A DNA stretch of 64,000 nucleotides from Marinobacter sp. MDS2 (GTDB taxonomy: Bacteria; Pseudomonadota; Gammaproteobacteria; Pseudomonadales; Oleiphilaceae), in assembly GCF_030718085.1 (NCBI RefSeq), contig NZ_JAVAJF010000001.1, forward strand, positions 682,001 to 746,000, in the 5' to 3' direction. This document shows positions 57,236 through 64,000 of the stretch, in pieces. Position 1 is the first letter of the stretch. Every line of letters starts with the position of its first letter. The translations under genes were made by a program, and so were the position numbers. The notes under the pieces were generated by a model, which saw only the letters and a list, made by a program, of their open reading frames with translations, was not told the DNA's origin and ran no database searches.

Positions 57236-58253
57236 GGGCTACTGCTTTTCGATATTCTCCCGGCGTTTGCCCTGCCGCCGCCTTGAACTTCCGATGAAAC
57301 GACGTGGTTTCGTTATAGCCAAGCCGTAACGCAATGTCCGGTATACTCATCTCGGTATCGCGCAAATAATCTTCTGCCATCTGCTGGCGTACCTCGTCCA
57401 ACAACTTCTGATACGAAGCGCCCTCCTGGCTTAGCTTGCGCTGCAAGGTTCGGCTGGTCATTCCCAAATCCTCGGCAATCATATCCTGCCGGGTGATGCC
57501 TCGAGCGAGTTGCCGTTGAATCCCCTGCTTTACCTTGGTGGTCAGGTCGGTATCGGTTTCCAGCTCCGCCAATTGCGATAACGCGTGGGCTTCCAGAGTT
57601 TTTCGAAGCAACGGGTCTGGCTGGCGCAACCGCTCAGACAACAGCTCTTTGCTCAACGACAGGGTGTTTTCCTTGGCCCCGAACTCCACCGGGCAGCCCC
57701 AACGCTTCTGATATTCGCCTTCCAGCTCCGCCCCGGGCGTTTTTCGCTGCAAGGTCACGCGTAGTGGCGAAGCCTCGTTGGTATCGGCCAGCCAACGGGC
57801 GTAATTCACCCATGAAGAAAACACGTTATCCACCACGTGGGGCTGAACTATTGGGTCGGTGTAATTGCAGCGCCACACCAACGTCACGGTATCACCCGAC
57901 ATTTGCAGCCGGGTGGTCCCCATATCGCCCACCAACTTTTCATAAGGCGCGATACGAGTAACGGCCTCGCCCAGTGTGGCGCAACTCATGGTGATATAAC
58001 CCAGCACACTGTAAGAACCCGGCTGCACGAAATCACCGGTTTCCAAACCTAGAATCGAGTTATTCGATCGCTCCGCCAGCAAACGCAGGAAGGTTTGAAA
58101 CTGCTCGCCGTCGATGCGACCCTCATCACTCTCCAAGATGTCTTCAGACAGCCCGGACTGGCGCAACAAATCCGCCACGGCCAACGAGTTGGCATCGGCG
58201 AAGCGAACGTATTGACGAAGTGCAGCTACAGAAGCGGTTCCCAACGGGGTCAT
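57231..58253 (-). CDS. AraC-family regulator (OruR/ArgR-like architecture)
   Basis: 340 residues from MTPLGTASVAALRQYVRFAD. The N-terminal half matches the arabinose-binding-type domain common in OruR-like regulators (FVQPGSYSVLGYITMSCATL). The C-terminal 100 residues carry two AraC helix-turn-helices (MIAEDLGMTSRTLQRKLSQE; IPDIALRLGYNETTSFHRKF). The open frame to 58373 would cross the argG terminator and is not used. The effector is unknown; argG upstream on the same strand is separately terminated, so an arginine link is only a guess. Confidence 0.85.
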   Translation of the reverse strand: MTPLGTASVAALRQYVRFADANSLAVADLLRQSGLSEDILESDEGRIDGEQFQTFLRLLAERSNNSILGLETGDFVQPGSYSVLGYITMSCATLGEAVTRIAPYEKLVGDMGTTRLQMSGDTVTLVWRCNYTDPIVQPHVVDNVFSSWVNYARWLADTNEASPLRVTLQRKTPGAELEGEYQKRWGCPVEFGAKENTLSLSKELLSERLRQPDPLLRKTLEAHALSQLAELETDTDLTTKVKQGIQRQLARGITRQDMIAEDLGMTSRTLQRKLSQEGASYQKLLDEVRQQMAEDYLRDTEMSIPDIALRLGYNETTSFHRKFKAAAGQTPGEYRKAVAP

Positions 58254-58295
58254 GGCGCAGGCTTTGGTTGTTAGAGTTTTCAGCAGAGTATAACC

Positions 58296-58326
58296 AAAAA
58301 CGCCCGGCATTGTGCCGGGCGTTTTT
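58296..58326 (-). terminator. Rho-independent terminator of argG
   Basis: AAAAACGCCCGGCA-TTG-TGCCGGGCGTTTTT: a stem of up to 14 bp with A-run and T-run, 19 bases after the argG stop on the minus strand. Confidence 0.92.
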
Positions 58327-58344
58327 GATTCAATCAGACTGCTC

Positions 58345-59556
58345 TCAGAGCGAGCGGCCTTTACCGGCTGCAATACGCAACCGCAGCGCGTTCAGCTTGA
58401 TGAAGCCTTCCGCGTCTTTCTGATCGTAGGCACCGTGATCTTCTTCGAAGGTCGCGATGGTTTCGTCGAACAGAGAGTCGTCTGACTTACGGCCAACCAC
58501 GTCTACGTTGCCTTTGTACAGCTTCAGGCGAACCGTACCGTTTACGTATTCCTGGGTTTGGTCGATCAGCGCCTGCAGAGCTTCACGCTCAGGCGACCAC
58601 CAGTAACCGTTGTAGATCACTTCGGCATAACGCGGCATCAGGCTGTCTTTCAGGTGCGCCACTTCGCGGTCCAGAGTGATGGACTCGATCGCACGGTGCG
58701 CACGCAGCATGATGGTGCCGCCCGGTGTTTCGTAGCAACCACGGGACTTCATGCCCACGTAGCGGTTCTCTACGATGTCCAAGCGACCGATGCCGTTGGC
58801 ACCTGCCATCTTGTTCAGGTTTTCCAGAACTTCGTGCGCCTTCAGCTCCTGACCGTCGATGGCAACAATGTCGCCCTTGCGGTAAGTCAGCTCAACGTAC
58901 GTCGGTTCGTTCGGAGCATCTTCCGGAGACACACTCCAACGCCACATGTCTTCCTCGGCTTCCGCCCAAGGATCTTCCAGATTCATGCCTTCGTAAGAGA
59001 TGTGCAGCAGGTTGGCATCCATGGAGTACGGGCTCTTGCCCTTCTTCATTTCAACCGGAATGTTGCGCTCTTCACAATACTTCAGCAGCTTCTCGCGGGA
59101 GTTCAGATCCCACTCACGCCACGGTGCAATCACCTTCACGCCCGGCTTCAGTGCGTAAGCACCCAACTCGAAACGTACCTGGTCGTTACCCTTACCGGTC
59201 GCGCCGTGAGAAATGGCATCGGCGCCTGTTTCGTTAGCAATCTCGATCAAACGGCGGGAGATCAGCGGGCGGGCAATAGAAGTACCCAGCAGGTACTCGC
59301 CTTCATAGATGGTGTTCGCGCGGAACATCGGGAACACGTAGTCGCGCACAAACTCTTCGCGCAGGTCCTCGATGTAAATTTCCTTAACGCCCAAGGCTTC
59401 CGCCTTCGCACGCGCCGGCTCTACTTCCTCGCCTTGGCCGATGTCGGCGGTAAAGGTCACCACCTCACAGTTGTAAGTATCCTGCAACCACCGAACAATA
59501 ACGGAAGTATCCAGGCCGCCGGAATAGGCCAGAACCACCTTTTTAATATCAGACAT
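58345..59556 (-). CDS. argG: Argininosuccinate synthase ArgG
   Basis: ATP-dependent condensation of citrulline and aspartate in arginine synthesis. The 403-residue protein starts with [19 protein letters not shown] (pyrophosphatase loop SGGLDTS) and continues with [20 protein letters not shown] and [24 protein letters not shown] lies 8 bases before ATG. A TACAAT -10-like box lies about 50 bases upstream (plus 59606-59611). Confidence 0.96.
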   Translation of the reverse strand: MSDIKKVVLAYSGGLDTSVIVRWLQDTYNCEVVTFTADIGQGEEVEPARAKAEALGVKEIYIEDLREEFVRDYVFPMFRANTIYEGEYLLGTSIARPLISRRLIEIANETGADAISHGATGKGNDQVRFELGAYALKPGVKVIAPWREWDLNSREKLLKYCEERNIPVEMKKGKSPYSMDANLLHISYEGMNLEDPWAEAEEDMWRWSVSPEDAPNEPTYVELTYRKGDIVAIDGQELKAHEVLENLNKMAGANGIGRLDIVENRYVGMKSRGCYETPGGTIMLRAHRAIESITLDREVAHLKDSLMPRYAEVIYNGYWWSPEREALQALIDQTQEYVNGTVRLKLYKGNVDVVGRKSDDSLFDETIATFEEDHGAYDQKDAEGFIKLNALRLRIAAGKGRSL

Positions 59557-59648
59557 GTCTGTGCTCCAGACTGATCAGAATGGATGTAACAAAAAGAAGA
59601 GGCATATTGTACGGGATGGCGGGGGAGTTGGCTATTGGGAGGTGCGTT

Positions 59649-59675
59649 CACCCTCTCCCACGAAGGGAGGGGGTG
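59649..59675 (-). terminator. Hairpin after fliS
   Basis: CACCCTCTCCC-ACGAA-GGGAGGGGGTG, an 11-bp stem with one G-T pair, 17 bases after the fliS stop. No T-run follows on the minus strand; it marks the end of the filament operon. Confidence 0.6.
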
Positions 59676-59691
59676 TCGCGGAATTTAGATA

Positions 59692-60093
59692 TCAGCCAAC
59701 GTGTGCGGTTTGGGTAACCGCTTCTTCGCGGATGCCGTCCCAGCCTTCTTTGATGGAGCGGAGGAGGCTAATGACTTCGTCCAGTTTGGCCATGTCGTTC
59801 TTGGCGCTGGCCTCTAGAAGCGTGCGCTCCATGTAGTCGTACAACGCTTCCAAGCGGGTTGCTAGCTCACCGCCCTTTTCAAAGTCCAGAAAGCTTTTTA
59901 GGCCACCAATGATTTCGATGGCCTTGCCGATTAGCTTGCCTTTGCCTTCGTAATCTTTCGCCTGCATACGGGCTTTGGCCATGTTAATGCGTTCGATCGC
60001 CCCGTTATATAACAACTGAATCAGCTTGTGGGGGTCCGCATCGGTGATGCTGGTTTGGGTGTTAACACGTTGGTACGCTTGTAGACCGTTCAT
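59692..60093 (-). CDS. fliS: Flagellar export chaperone FliS
   Basis: Binds the flagellin C-terminus in the cytoplasm to prevent premature polymerisation. The 133-residue four-helix protein has YQRVNTQTSITDADPHKLIQ and LLYNGAIERINMAKARMQ, FliS hallmarks. It follows fliD by 35 bases. Confidence 0.94.
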   Translation of the reverse strand: MNGLQAYQRVNTQTSITDADPHKLIQLLYNGAIERINMAKARMQAKDYEGKGKLIGKAIEIIGGLKSFLDFEKGGELATRLEALYDYMERTLLEASAKNDMAKLDEVISLLRSIKEGWDGIREEAVTQTAHVG

Positions 60094-60128
60094 AGCTAAC
60101 CTCTTTAACTCTAATCGGATTCAACCGA

Positions 60129-61505
60129 TCAATTGTTCTGATTGTTCTGCGGAGCCAGCGCAGCCAACTGCTGAGAAACATAGTTACCGGTACTCTGAAA
60201 CTGCGCAATAAGCGCGTCGGCAGCGGAAAACTGCTTTACCAACCTAGCTCGTAAAGACTCGATTCTGTCATTCAATTGAGTACGCTGATCTTGGATATCG
60301 TCAAGCGTCCGACTCAAACCTTCTGTTCGGTTATCGAGCCGGCCACTGAACTTCACATATTCATCCACCGCATTGAGCGCACTTGATGCAATGCCTGCTT
60401 CGCCTGAGAACAAGGCCCTTACATCTTCCGGATGATCAGCCAGCTGCGTCTTGAATTCGCTGGCATCGAAATCCAACTTACCGGTATCCGGATTGGTTGA
60501 AATACCAAGATCGGCCAGCATCCGAACTGGGGAGTTCTGAAGGTCGGCCGGAATACTTGTCAGCATGCCCCGCAATTCATTTTGAAGACTGCGAATGGTG
60601 GAATCGCCTGTAAGCGCTCCACCACGATCCGTGGCCGCATCGTACCCAGACGCGTTTTTGATCACGTCTTGCAGAGCATTGTACTTATCGACAAATTCTT
60701 GGACCCGCTCTGTCACCGCATCCGGGTCTGAATTGATGGCAACCGTAGACGTGCCCGTCGATTTCAAATCAAAGGTCACACCCTCTACAACGCCTTCAAC
60801 GGTATTCGAGGAACGTGTAATCGCAATCCCGTTCACTTCCAGCTCAGCATCCAGAGCCGCAACGGTTTCACTCATGCCTGTGCCGCTTCCGTCATAAGCA
60901 AACTGAGACAACCCGGCGTCACCCGAAGCGGTCACACTAACGGCGTTAGCAGTTCCACTCTCATCGGAGGTCATCACCAAACGGTAGCCCGAACCTGTAT
61001 CCACCACCCCAGCCGATACCCCCGCCCCAGCATCGTTAATAGCATTCGCGATGCCCTCAAGGGTGTTATTGCTGTCATCGATGGTTACTTCCGTTGTCAC
61101 ACCGCCCACCTCAAAGGTGAGCGTACCATTGCCAAAGGTCGTCGCATCTTTATCCGCTTGACTGGCGGAAGCCAACGACTGACGCTGGGCCAATTGCGTG
61201 ACGTTCAGCGTATAGGAGCCCCTTGAGACATTGCCCTCATCAATGGTAGCACCTGCAACCGCCTCGTTGGAGATGCTCGACGTGTACGCGTCAAAAGCCG
61301 CCCCTGACTTCAAGCCGTCTAAAGGCGACTTCATCTCTTCCAACGCATTCTTCAACGCACCGAACGCCGAGATTTTGGCCTGTATCGACCTTTCTTTGCT
61401 ATTCAGACGCTCTTCTGTAGGAACGCGCTCAGCCGCGACAAGCTTGTCGACAAGGTCAGCACTGAAAATGCCTGATCCTACTCCGAGTGAAGAAATTGAT
61501 GCCAT
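60129..61505 (-). CDS. fliD: Flagellar filament cap FliD (HAP2)
   Basis: Caps the growing filament and helps flagellin fold in. The 458-residue protein has the N-terminal FliD domain (ISSLGVGSGIFSADLVDKLV, LNSKERSIQAKISAFGALKN), flagellin hook-IN type repeats in the middle and the C-terminal FliD domain (LADLGISTNPDTGKLDFDAS; LDDIQDQRTQLNDRIESLRA). The start follows GGAGGCGCATC. A FliA promoter lies 53-79 bases upstream. Confidence 0.95.
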   Translation of the reverse strand: MASISSLGVGSGIFSADLVDKLVAAERVPTEERLNSKERSIQAKISAFGALKNALEEMKSPLDGLKSGAAFDAYTSSISNEAVAGATIDEGNVSRGSYTLNVTQLAQRQSLASASQADKDATTFGNGTLTFEVGGVTTEVTIDDSNNTLEGIANAINDAGAGVSAGVVDTGSGYRLVMTSDESGTANAVSVTASGDAGLSQFAYDGSGTGMSETVAALDAELEVNGIAITRSSNTVEGVVEGVTFDLKSTGTSTVAINSDPDAVTERVQEFVDKYNALQDVIKNASGYDAATDRGGALTGDSTIRSLQNELRGMLTSIPADLQNSPVRMLADLGISTNPDTGKLDFDASEFKTQLADHPEDVRALFSGEAGIASSALNAVDEYVKFSGRLDNRTEGLSRTLDDIQDQRTQLNDRIESLRARLVKQFSAADALIAQFQSTGNYVSQQLAALAPQNNQNN

Positions 61506-61557
61506 GATGCGCCTCCATAGGGGCTAAACTGCACGTATGTCTACCGGTATATAAGAG

Positions 61558-61584
61558 TTATCGGCAGCAAGCGGAAAAACTTTG
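61558..61584 (-). promoter_or_regulatory. FliA (sigma-28) promoter of fliD-fliS
   Basis: On the minus strand CAAAGTTT-N11-GCCGATAA, against the FliA consensus TAAAGTTT-N11-GCCGATAA: a single mismatch with exact spacing. It lies between the flaG terminator and the fliD start. Confidence 0.9.
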
Positions 61585-61625
61585 CCGCTTTTTACACTTT
61601 AGATACAAACATTATAGGCCTTAAC

Positions 61626-61662
61626 GAAAAACACCGTCGGCTCTTGCGAGACTGACGGTGTT
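61626..61662 (-). terminator. Rho-independent terminator of flaG
   Basis: AACACCGTC...GACGGTGTT with an inner CTC/GAG pairing, followed by TTTTT on the minus strand. It lies about 55 bases after flaG and upstream of the fliD promoter, so fliDS is a separate unit. Confidence 0.88.
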
Positions 61663-61716
61663 AGCAGCTGGCCCTCAGCCCTAGCGCCGAAACGCCCTGA
61701 GCTAAAATGACGGGCC

Positions 61717-62094
61717 TCAAACCTTGATATCAAACAACGTCAGCGGTTCTTCATGCTGCAAGTTTTTTGCCAACCTTAGCGCAACCTCGTCCGGGATCTG
61801 ACGAATCACTTCCTGGGTTTCGCTATCCACAACTCGAACGATCGTCTCGCCACGCTCCAAATCGACTTCAAACTGCAAGTCTCGCTGTACGTTTTGTACG
61901 TAATCGTTGAGCCGCGTGACCGCTTCACCAAGCTCTTCAGGCTGAATTTCAGCGCCAGTCGGCTGAGCTCGCCCTACAGATGAAGAGTCCGCCGCGATTT
62001 CGCGACTTACGGGCTGAACCTGCTGAGTGCCGGGAACCTGGCCAGCAGCCTCAACAAACTTCATATTTGGGCCATACAACTTCATGTCATTCAT
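61717..62094 (-). CDS. flaG: Flagellar protein FlaG
   Basis: 125 residues from MNDMKLYGPN. The conserved C-terminal FlaG domain is clear (RDLQFEVDLERGETIVRVVD, QEVIRQIPDEVALRLAKNLQ); the N-terminal 50 residues are low complexity. FlaG affects filament length in related bacteria. It lies downstream of the fliC terminator, with no separate promoter that I can see, so it may depend on read-through. Confidence 0.9.
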   Translation of the reverse strand: MNDMKLYGPNMKFVEAAGQVPGTQQVQPVSREIAADSSSVGRAQPTGAEIQPEELGEAVTRLNDYVQNVQRDLQFEVDLERGETIVRVVDSETQEVIRQIPDEVALRLAKNLQHEEPLTLFDIKV

Positions 62095-62112
62095 AGACCA
62101 CCCCGCTAGCAC

Positions 62113-62141
62113 AAAAACCAGCCTTCCTTACGAAAGACTGG
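62113..62141 (-). terminator. Rho-independent terminator of fliC
   Basis: On the minus strand CCAGTCTTTC-GTAA-GGAAGGCTGG then TTTTTG: a 10-bp stem with two G-U pairs and a T-run, 26 bases after the fliC stop. Confidence 0.9.
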
Positions 62142-62167
62142 CTTTATCATCTATCTAACCGCTTCAA

Positions 62168-62992
62168 TTACTGAAGCAGGGACAGAACCTGGTTTGGACG
62201 GGCGTTTGCCTGTGCCAGTACCGAGATGCCAGCCTGCTGCAACACGTTGGCCTTGGCCATTTTGGCAGACTCGGCGGCAAAGTCGGCGTCCAAAATTCGA
62301 CTGTTTGAAGCGCTCAGATTCTCAAGGTTTGTCGAAAGGTTGTTGATTGTGCTCTCAAACCGGTTTTGTACCGCACCCAGATCAGCTCGAAATGCATTCA
62401 CTTCCGAGAGCGCACCGTCAATGGTAGCCAACGCAGCGCTCGCACCACCTGCAGAAGAAATCGAAATTCCACTGATACCTAGGCCAGTAGCGTTCATGGT
62501 TGAATCGAAAGCAATATCAATGGTTTGCCCGGCGTTTGCACCAACCTGGAACGAAACTGCCGACCCCAAACTACCATCCAAAACATTCAAACCATTAAAC
62601 TGGGTATCAGTGGATATACGACCAATCTCCGCTACGCGCTGATTAACCTCAGCCTGCAGTAAAGCACGATCGTCATCGGTGTTAGAGCCGTTAGCTGCCT
62701 GAACAGCCAACTCACGGATACGCTGGAGGTTAGCAACCGTTTCGTCGAGACCGCCCTCTGCAGTCTGAACCATTGAAATACCGTCGTTAGCATTTCTTTG
62801 TGCAACGGTCAGGCCACGGATCTGAGTATCAAAACGTGTAGAGATGGCCAAACCTGCAGCATCGTCTTTAGCCGAGTTAATGCGCAAGCCTGAAGACAAC
62901 CGCTCCATTGCCTGATTCGCCATACCCTGCGACTTCGAAAGCTGATTCTGAGCGTTCAGTGAGGCAATGTTAGTGTTGATTCCGAGAGCCAT
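62168..62992 (-). CDS. fliC: Flagellin FliC
   Basis: Filament subunit, 274 residues. N-terminal D0/D1 helices (MALGINTNIASLNAQNQLSK, LSSGLRINSAKDDAAGLAIS) and C-terminal D1/D0 (ALSEVNAFRADLGAVQNRFE, GISVLAQANARPNQVLSLLQ) are complete. The variable central domain is only about 100 residues, so this is a short flagellin. It has its own FliA promoter and terminator. Confidence 0.96.
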   Translation of the reverse strand: MALGINTNIASLNAQNQLSKSQGMANQAMERLSSGLRINSAKDDAAGLAISTRFDTQIRGLTVAQRNANDGISMVQTAEGGLDETVANLQRIRELAVQAANGSNTDDDRALLQAEVNQRVAEIGRISTDTQFNGLNVLDGSLGSAVSFQVGANAGQTIDIAFDSTMNATGLGISGISISSAGGASAALATIDGALSEVNAFRADLGAVQNRFESTINNLSTNLENLSASNSRILDADFAAESAKMAKANVLQQAGISVLAQANARPNQVLSLLQ

Positions 62993-63079
62993 AATGCTTC
63001 CCCTTCGAGATTGTGTAGAGACACTTTAGAATGGCCAGCTCCCAGTTAATATTTAGGGAAAGCTGCCCTGATACTCTTC

Positions 63080-63106
63080 TTAACGGCAGCTGTTCCGATC
63101 GCTTTA
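63080..63106 (-). promoter_or_regulatory. FliA (sigma-28) promoter of fliC
   Basis: On the minus strand TAAAGCGA-N11-GCCGTTAA: matches TAAA and GCCG-TAA of the FliA consensus with exact 11-base spacing, giving a leader of about 80 bases before the fliC start. Confidence 0.85.
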
Positions 63107-63137
63107 GAATTCTTTTAATTATTAGTGTAACAAAATG

Positions 63138-64000
63138 TTATCCCCCAAACTCCGGCAGACTGGGTTCTGCATTCATAAGCCGAGTTGTCACCCAAGGATC
63201 GTCCTCAGGAGGCTGATTAGATAAGATAACTGACGAAAAATGCATGGGCAGTTTTTCAAGAAAGGATTTAAACGTCGCGACCCAATGATCTAAAAAGGGT
63301 TGCAAGTCCTTGTCTTCGTGCGCTAGCCCATGACAAAGCCCGGTCTGCAGAAAGCGTTGAACTGTTCCCTTCAGGATTTGCCAGCCCATCAACTGGATAA
63401 CAACGGGAGATTGCCGATCACTGCCTGGCCCGACTCTATTGAGGTGATCTCGAACCTCGTTACACACAACAATGAGATCCTTACGCCCCCGAAGCCGACT
63501 ACTTTTTAGTACTAACAAAAATTCTCGGGCCCTCTCCGCAACCTCTTTAGCAACATCCCCGAATAACTGTTGTGTATCAAACGTTGGCATACCTTTAAAG
63601 CAAGCTTCTAACGCTTCCAGCTCTCGGGCTAGAGCTACCGTCTCAGGCTCGAGGAGCTTACCTAGCTCCTCAGGTGACAGCCACTCTGCCCCTTCGATTA
63701 GAGCTCCATCCGAACAATTCCGCACCGAAAAGTTAAGCCTTTGGTTCTTACGGTCGAGCAAAAAATTTTCCACAGCCCGCTTAGCCGTAAAGTAATCTCC
63801 TTGGGTTATTATCGTGGTTCCGTTAACACCTTGAGTTTCAAATTTTGGCCGAGCTTCCGTGCCTCTCGCCGTTTCTTTCTGGAACCGAGAAGCGAAGTCG
63901 GTTCGGGACTCCTGTCCATACACAGAAAATCGCGAGTGATGCTGCGACTTATCCTGATACCCATAGTCTGTTCCGAACAAAAATAAATTTCGAAATCCGA
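63138..64000 (-). CDS. Unrecognised protein beside the flagellin gene (5' end outside window)
   Basis: The frame is open to the right edge, so the start is probably outside; the first possible internal start is a TTG at 63980 (LFGTDYGYQDKS, about 280 residues). The visible part is soluble, with no signal peptide or membrane segment. It has a helical middle (DVAKEVAERAREFLLVLKSS) and a conserved-looking FLQTGLCHGLAHEDKD. I do not recognise the family. It is on the same strand as fliC but separated by the fliC promoter, so it belongs to the preceding unit. Confidence 0.6.
   Translation of the reverse strand, partial: GFRNLFLFGTDYGYQDKSQHHSRFSVYGQESRTDFASRFQKETARGTEARPKFETQGVNGTTIITQGDYFTAKRAVENFLLDRKNQRLNFSVRNCSDGALIEGAEWLSPEELGKLLEPETVALARELEALEACFKGMPTFDTQQLFGDVAKEVAERAREFLLVLKSSRLRGRKDLIVVCNEVRDHLNRVGPGSDRQSPVVIQLMGWQILKGTVQRFLQTGLCHGLAHEDKDLQPFLDHWVATFKSFLEKLPMHFSSVILSNQPPEDDPWVTTRLMNAEPSLPEFGG

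Noticed and set aside
61558..61590. Sigma-54 promoter for fliD
   Set aside because: A GGCA...TTGCT pair is present but the GG-to-GC distance is 15 instead of 10 bases; the sigma-28 match in the same place is far better.

Overview
The window looks like a chromosomal segment of a free-living, flagellated, aromatic-degrading gammaproteobacterium, most like Marinobacter or a close relative. This is an inference from gene content: the beta-ketoadipate pathway, the complete rpsB-to-rnhB cell-envelope block in the usual gammaproteobacterial order, a long-form dapD, a VasX-type vgrG cluster and the polar-flagellum filament genes. No 16S rRNA gene is present to confirm it.

1-11.8 kb is a catabolic block for benzoate. 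A minus-strand operon catB-catC-catA-benA-benB-benC-benD turns benzoate into catechol and then 3-oxoadipate enol-lactone. It is divergent from the LysR regulator catR. Convergent with catR is an IclR-type regulator (pcaR-like). Across an operator-rich intergenic region lies plus-strand pcaI-pcaJ-pcaF-pcaD, which completes the route to succinyl-CoA and acetyl-CoA. benD runs off the left edge.

11.8-14.3 kb is a decayed junction. It holds a glutaryl-CoA dehydrogenase tail fused head-on to a 5'-truncated ABC transporter binding-protein gene, an intact MarR regulator, a degenerate IS3-family element, and an initiator tRNA gene.

14.3-29.1 kb (minus strand) is the conserved rpsB-tsf-pyrH-frr-uppS-cdsA-dxr-rseP-bamA-skp-lpxD-fabZ-lpxA-lpxB-rnhB block for translation, phospholipid, isoprenoid, lipid A and outer-membrane assembly. 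rpsB has a long leader and an extended -10 promoter. Divergent from it, map-glnD-dapC-yffB-dapD-dapE (29.2-36.5 kb) covers methionine removal, nitrogen sensing and lysine/diaminopimelate synthesis.

36.5-42.1 kb holds slyX, a membrane-anchored cold-shock-domain protein, a Clp-N-like ATPase, a DUF1853 protein, gloA and a BASS-family transporter, with REP-like GGGGTCAGACCCC elements between genes.

42.1-52.3 kb (minus strand) is the most distinctive part. It is an orphan type VI secretion module: vgrG, then a 1107-residue VasX-like pore-forming effector, then three intact and one decayed copy of a two-transmembrane protein family, and a further membrane protein. vgrG, the effector and the first family member overlap by ATGA, so I read the family as an immunity array. 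The copies are nearly identical outside their membrane segments.

52.4-59.6 kb holds selO (flanked by REP-like elements), ampG (apparently without a standard start codon), yajQ, a response regulator with a dead GGDEF domain, a possible small RNA, an AraC-type regulator and argG. 59.7-64 kb (minus strand) is fliC-flaG-fliD-fliS with two clear FliA (sigma-28) promoters and an unrecognised gene cut by the right edge.
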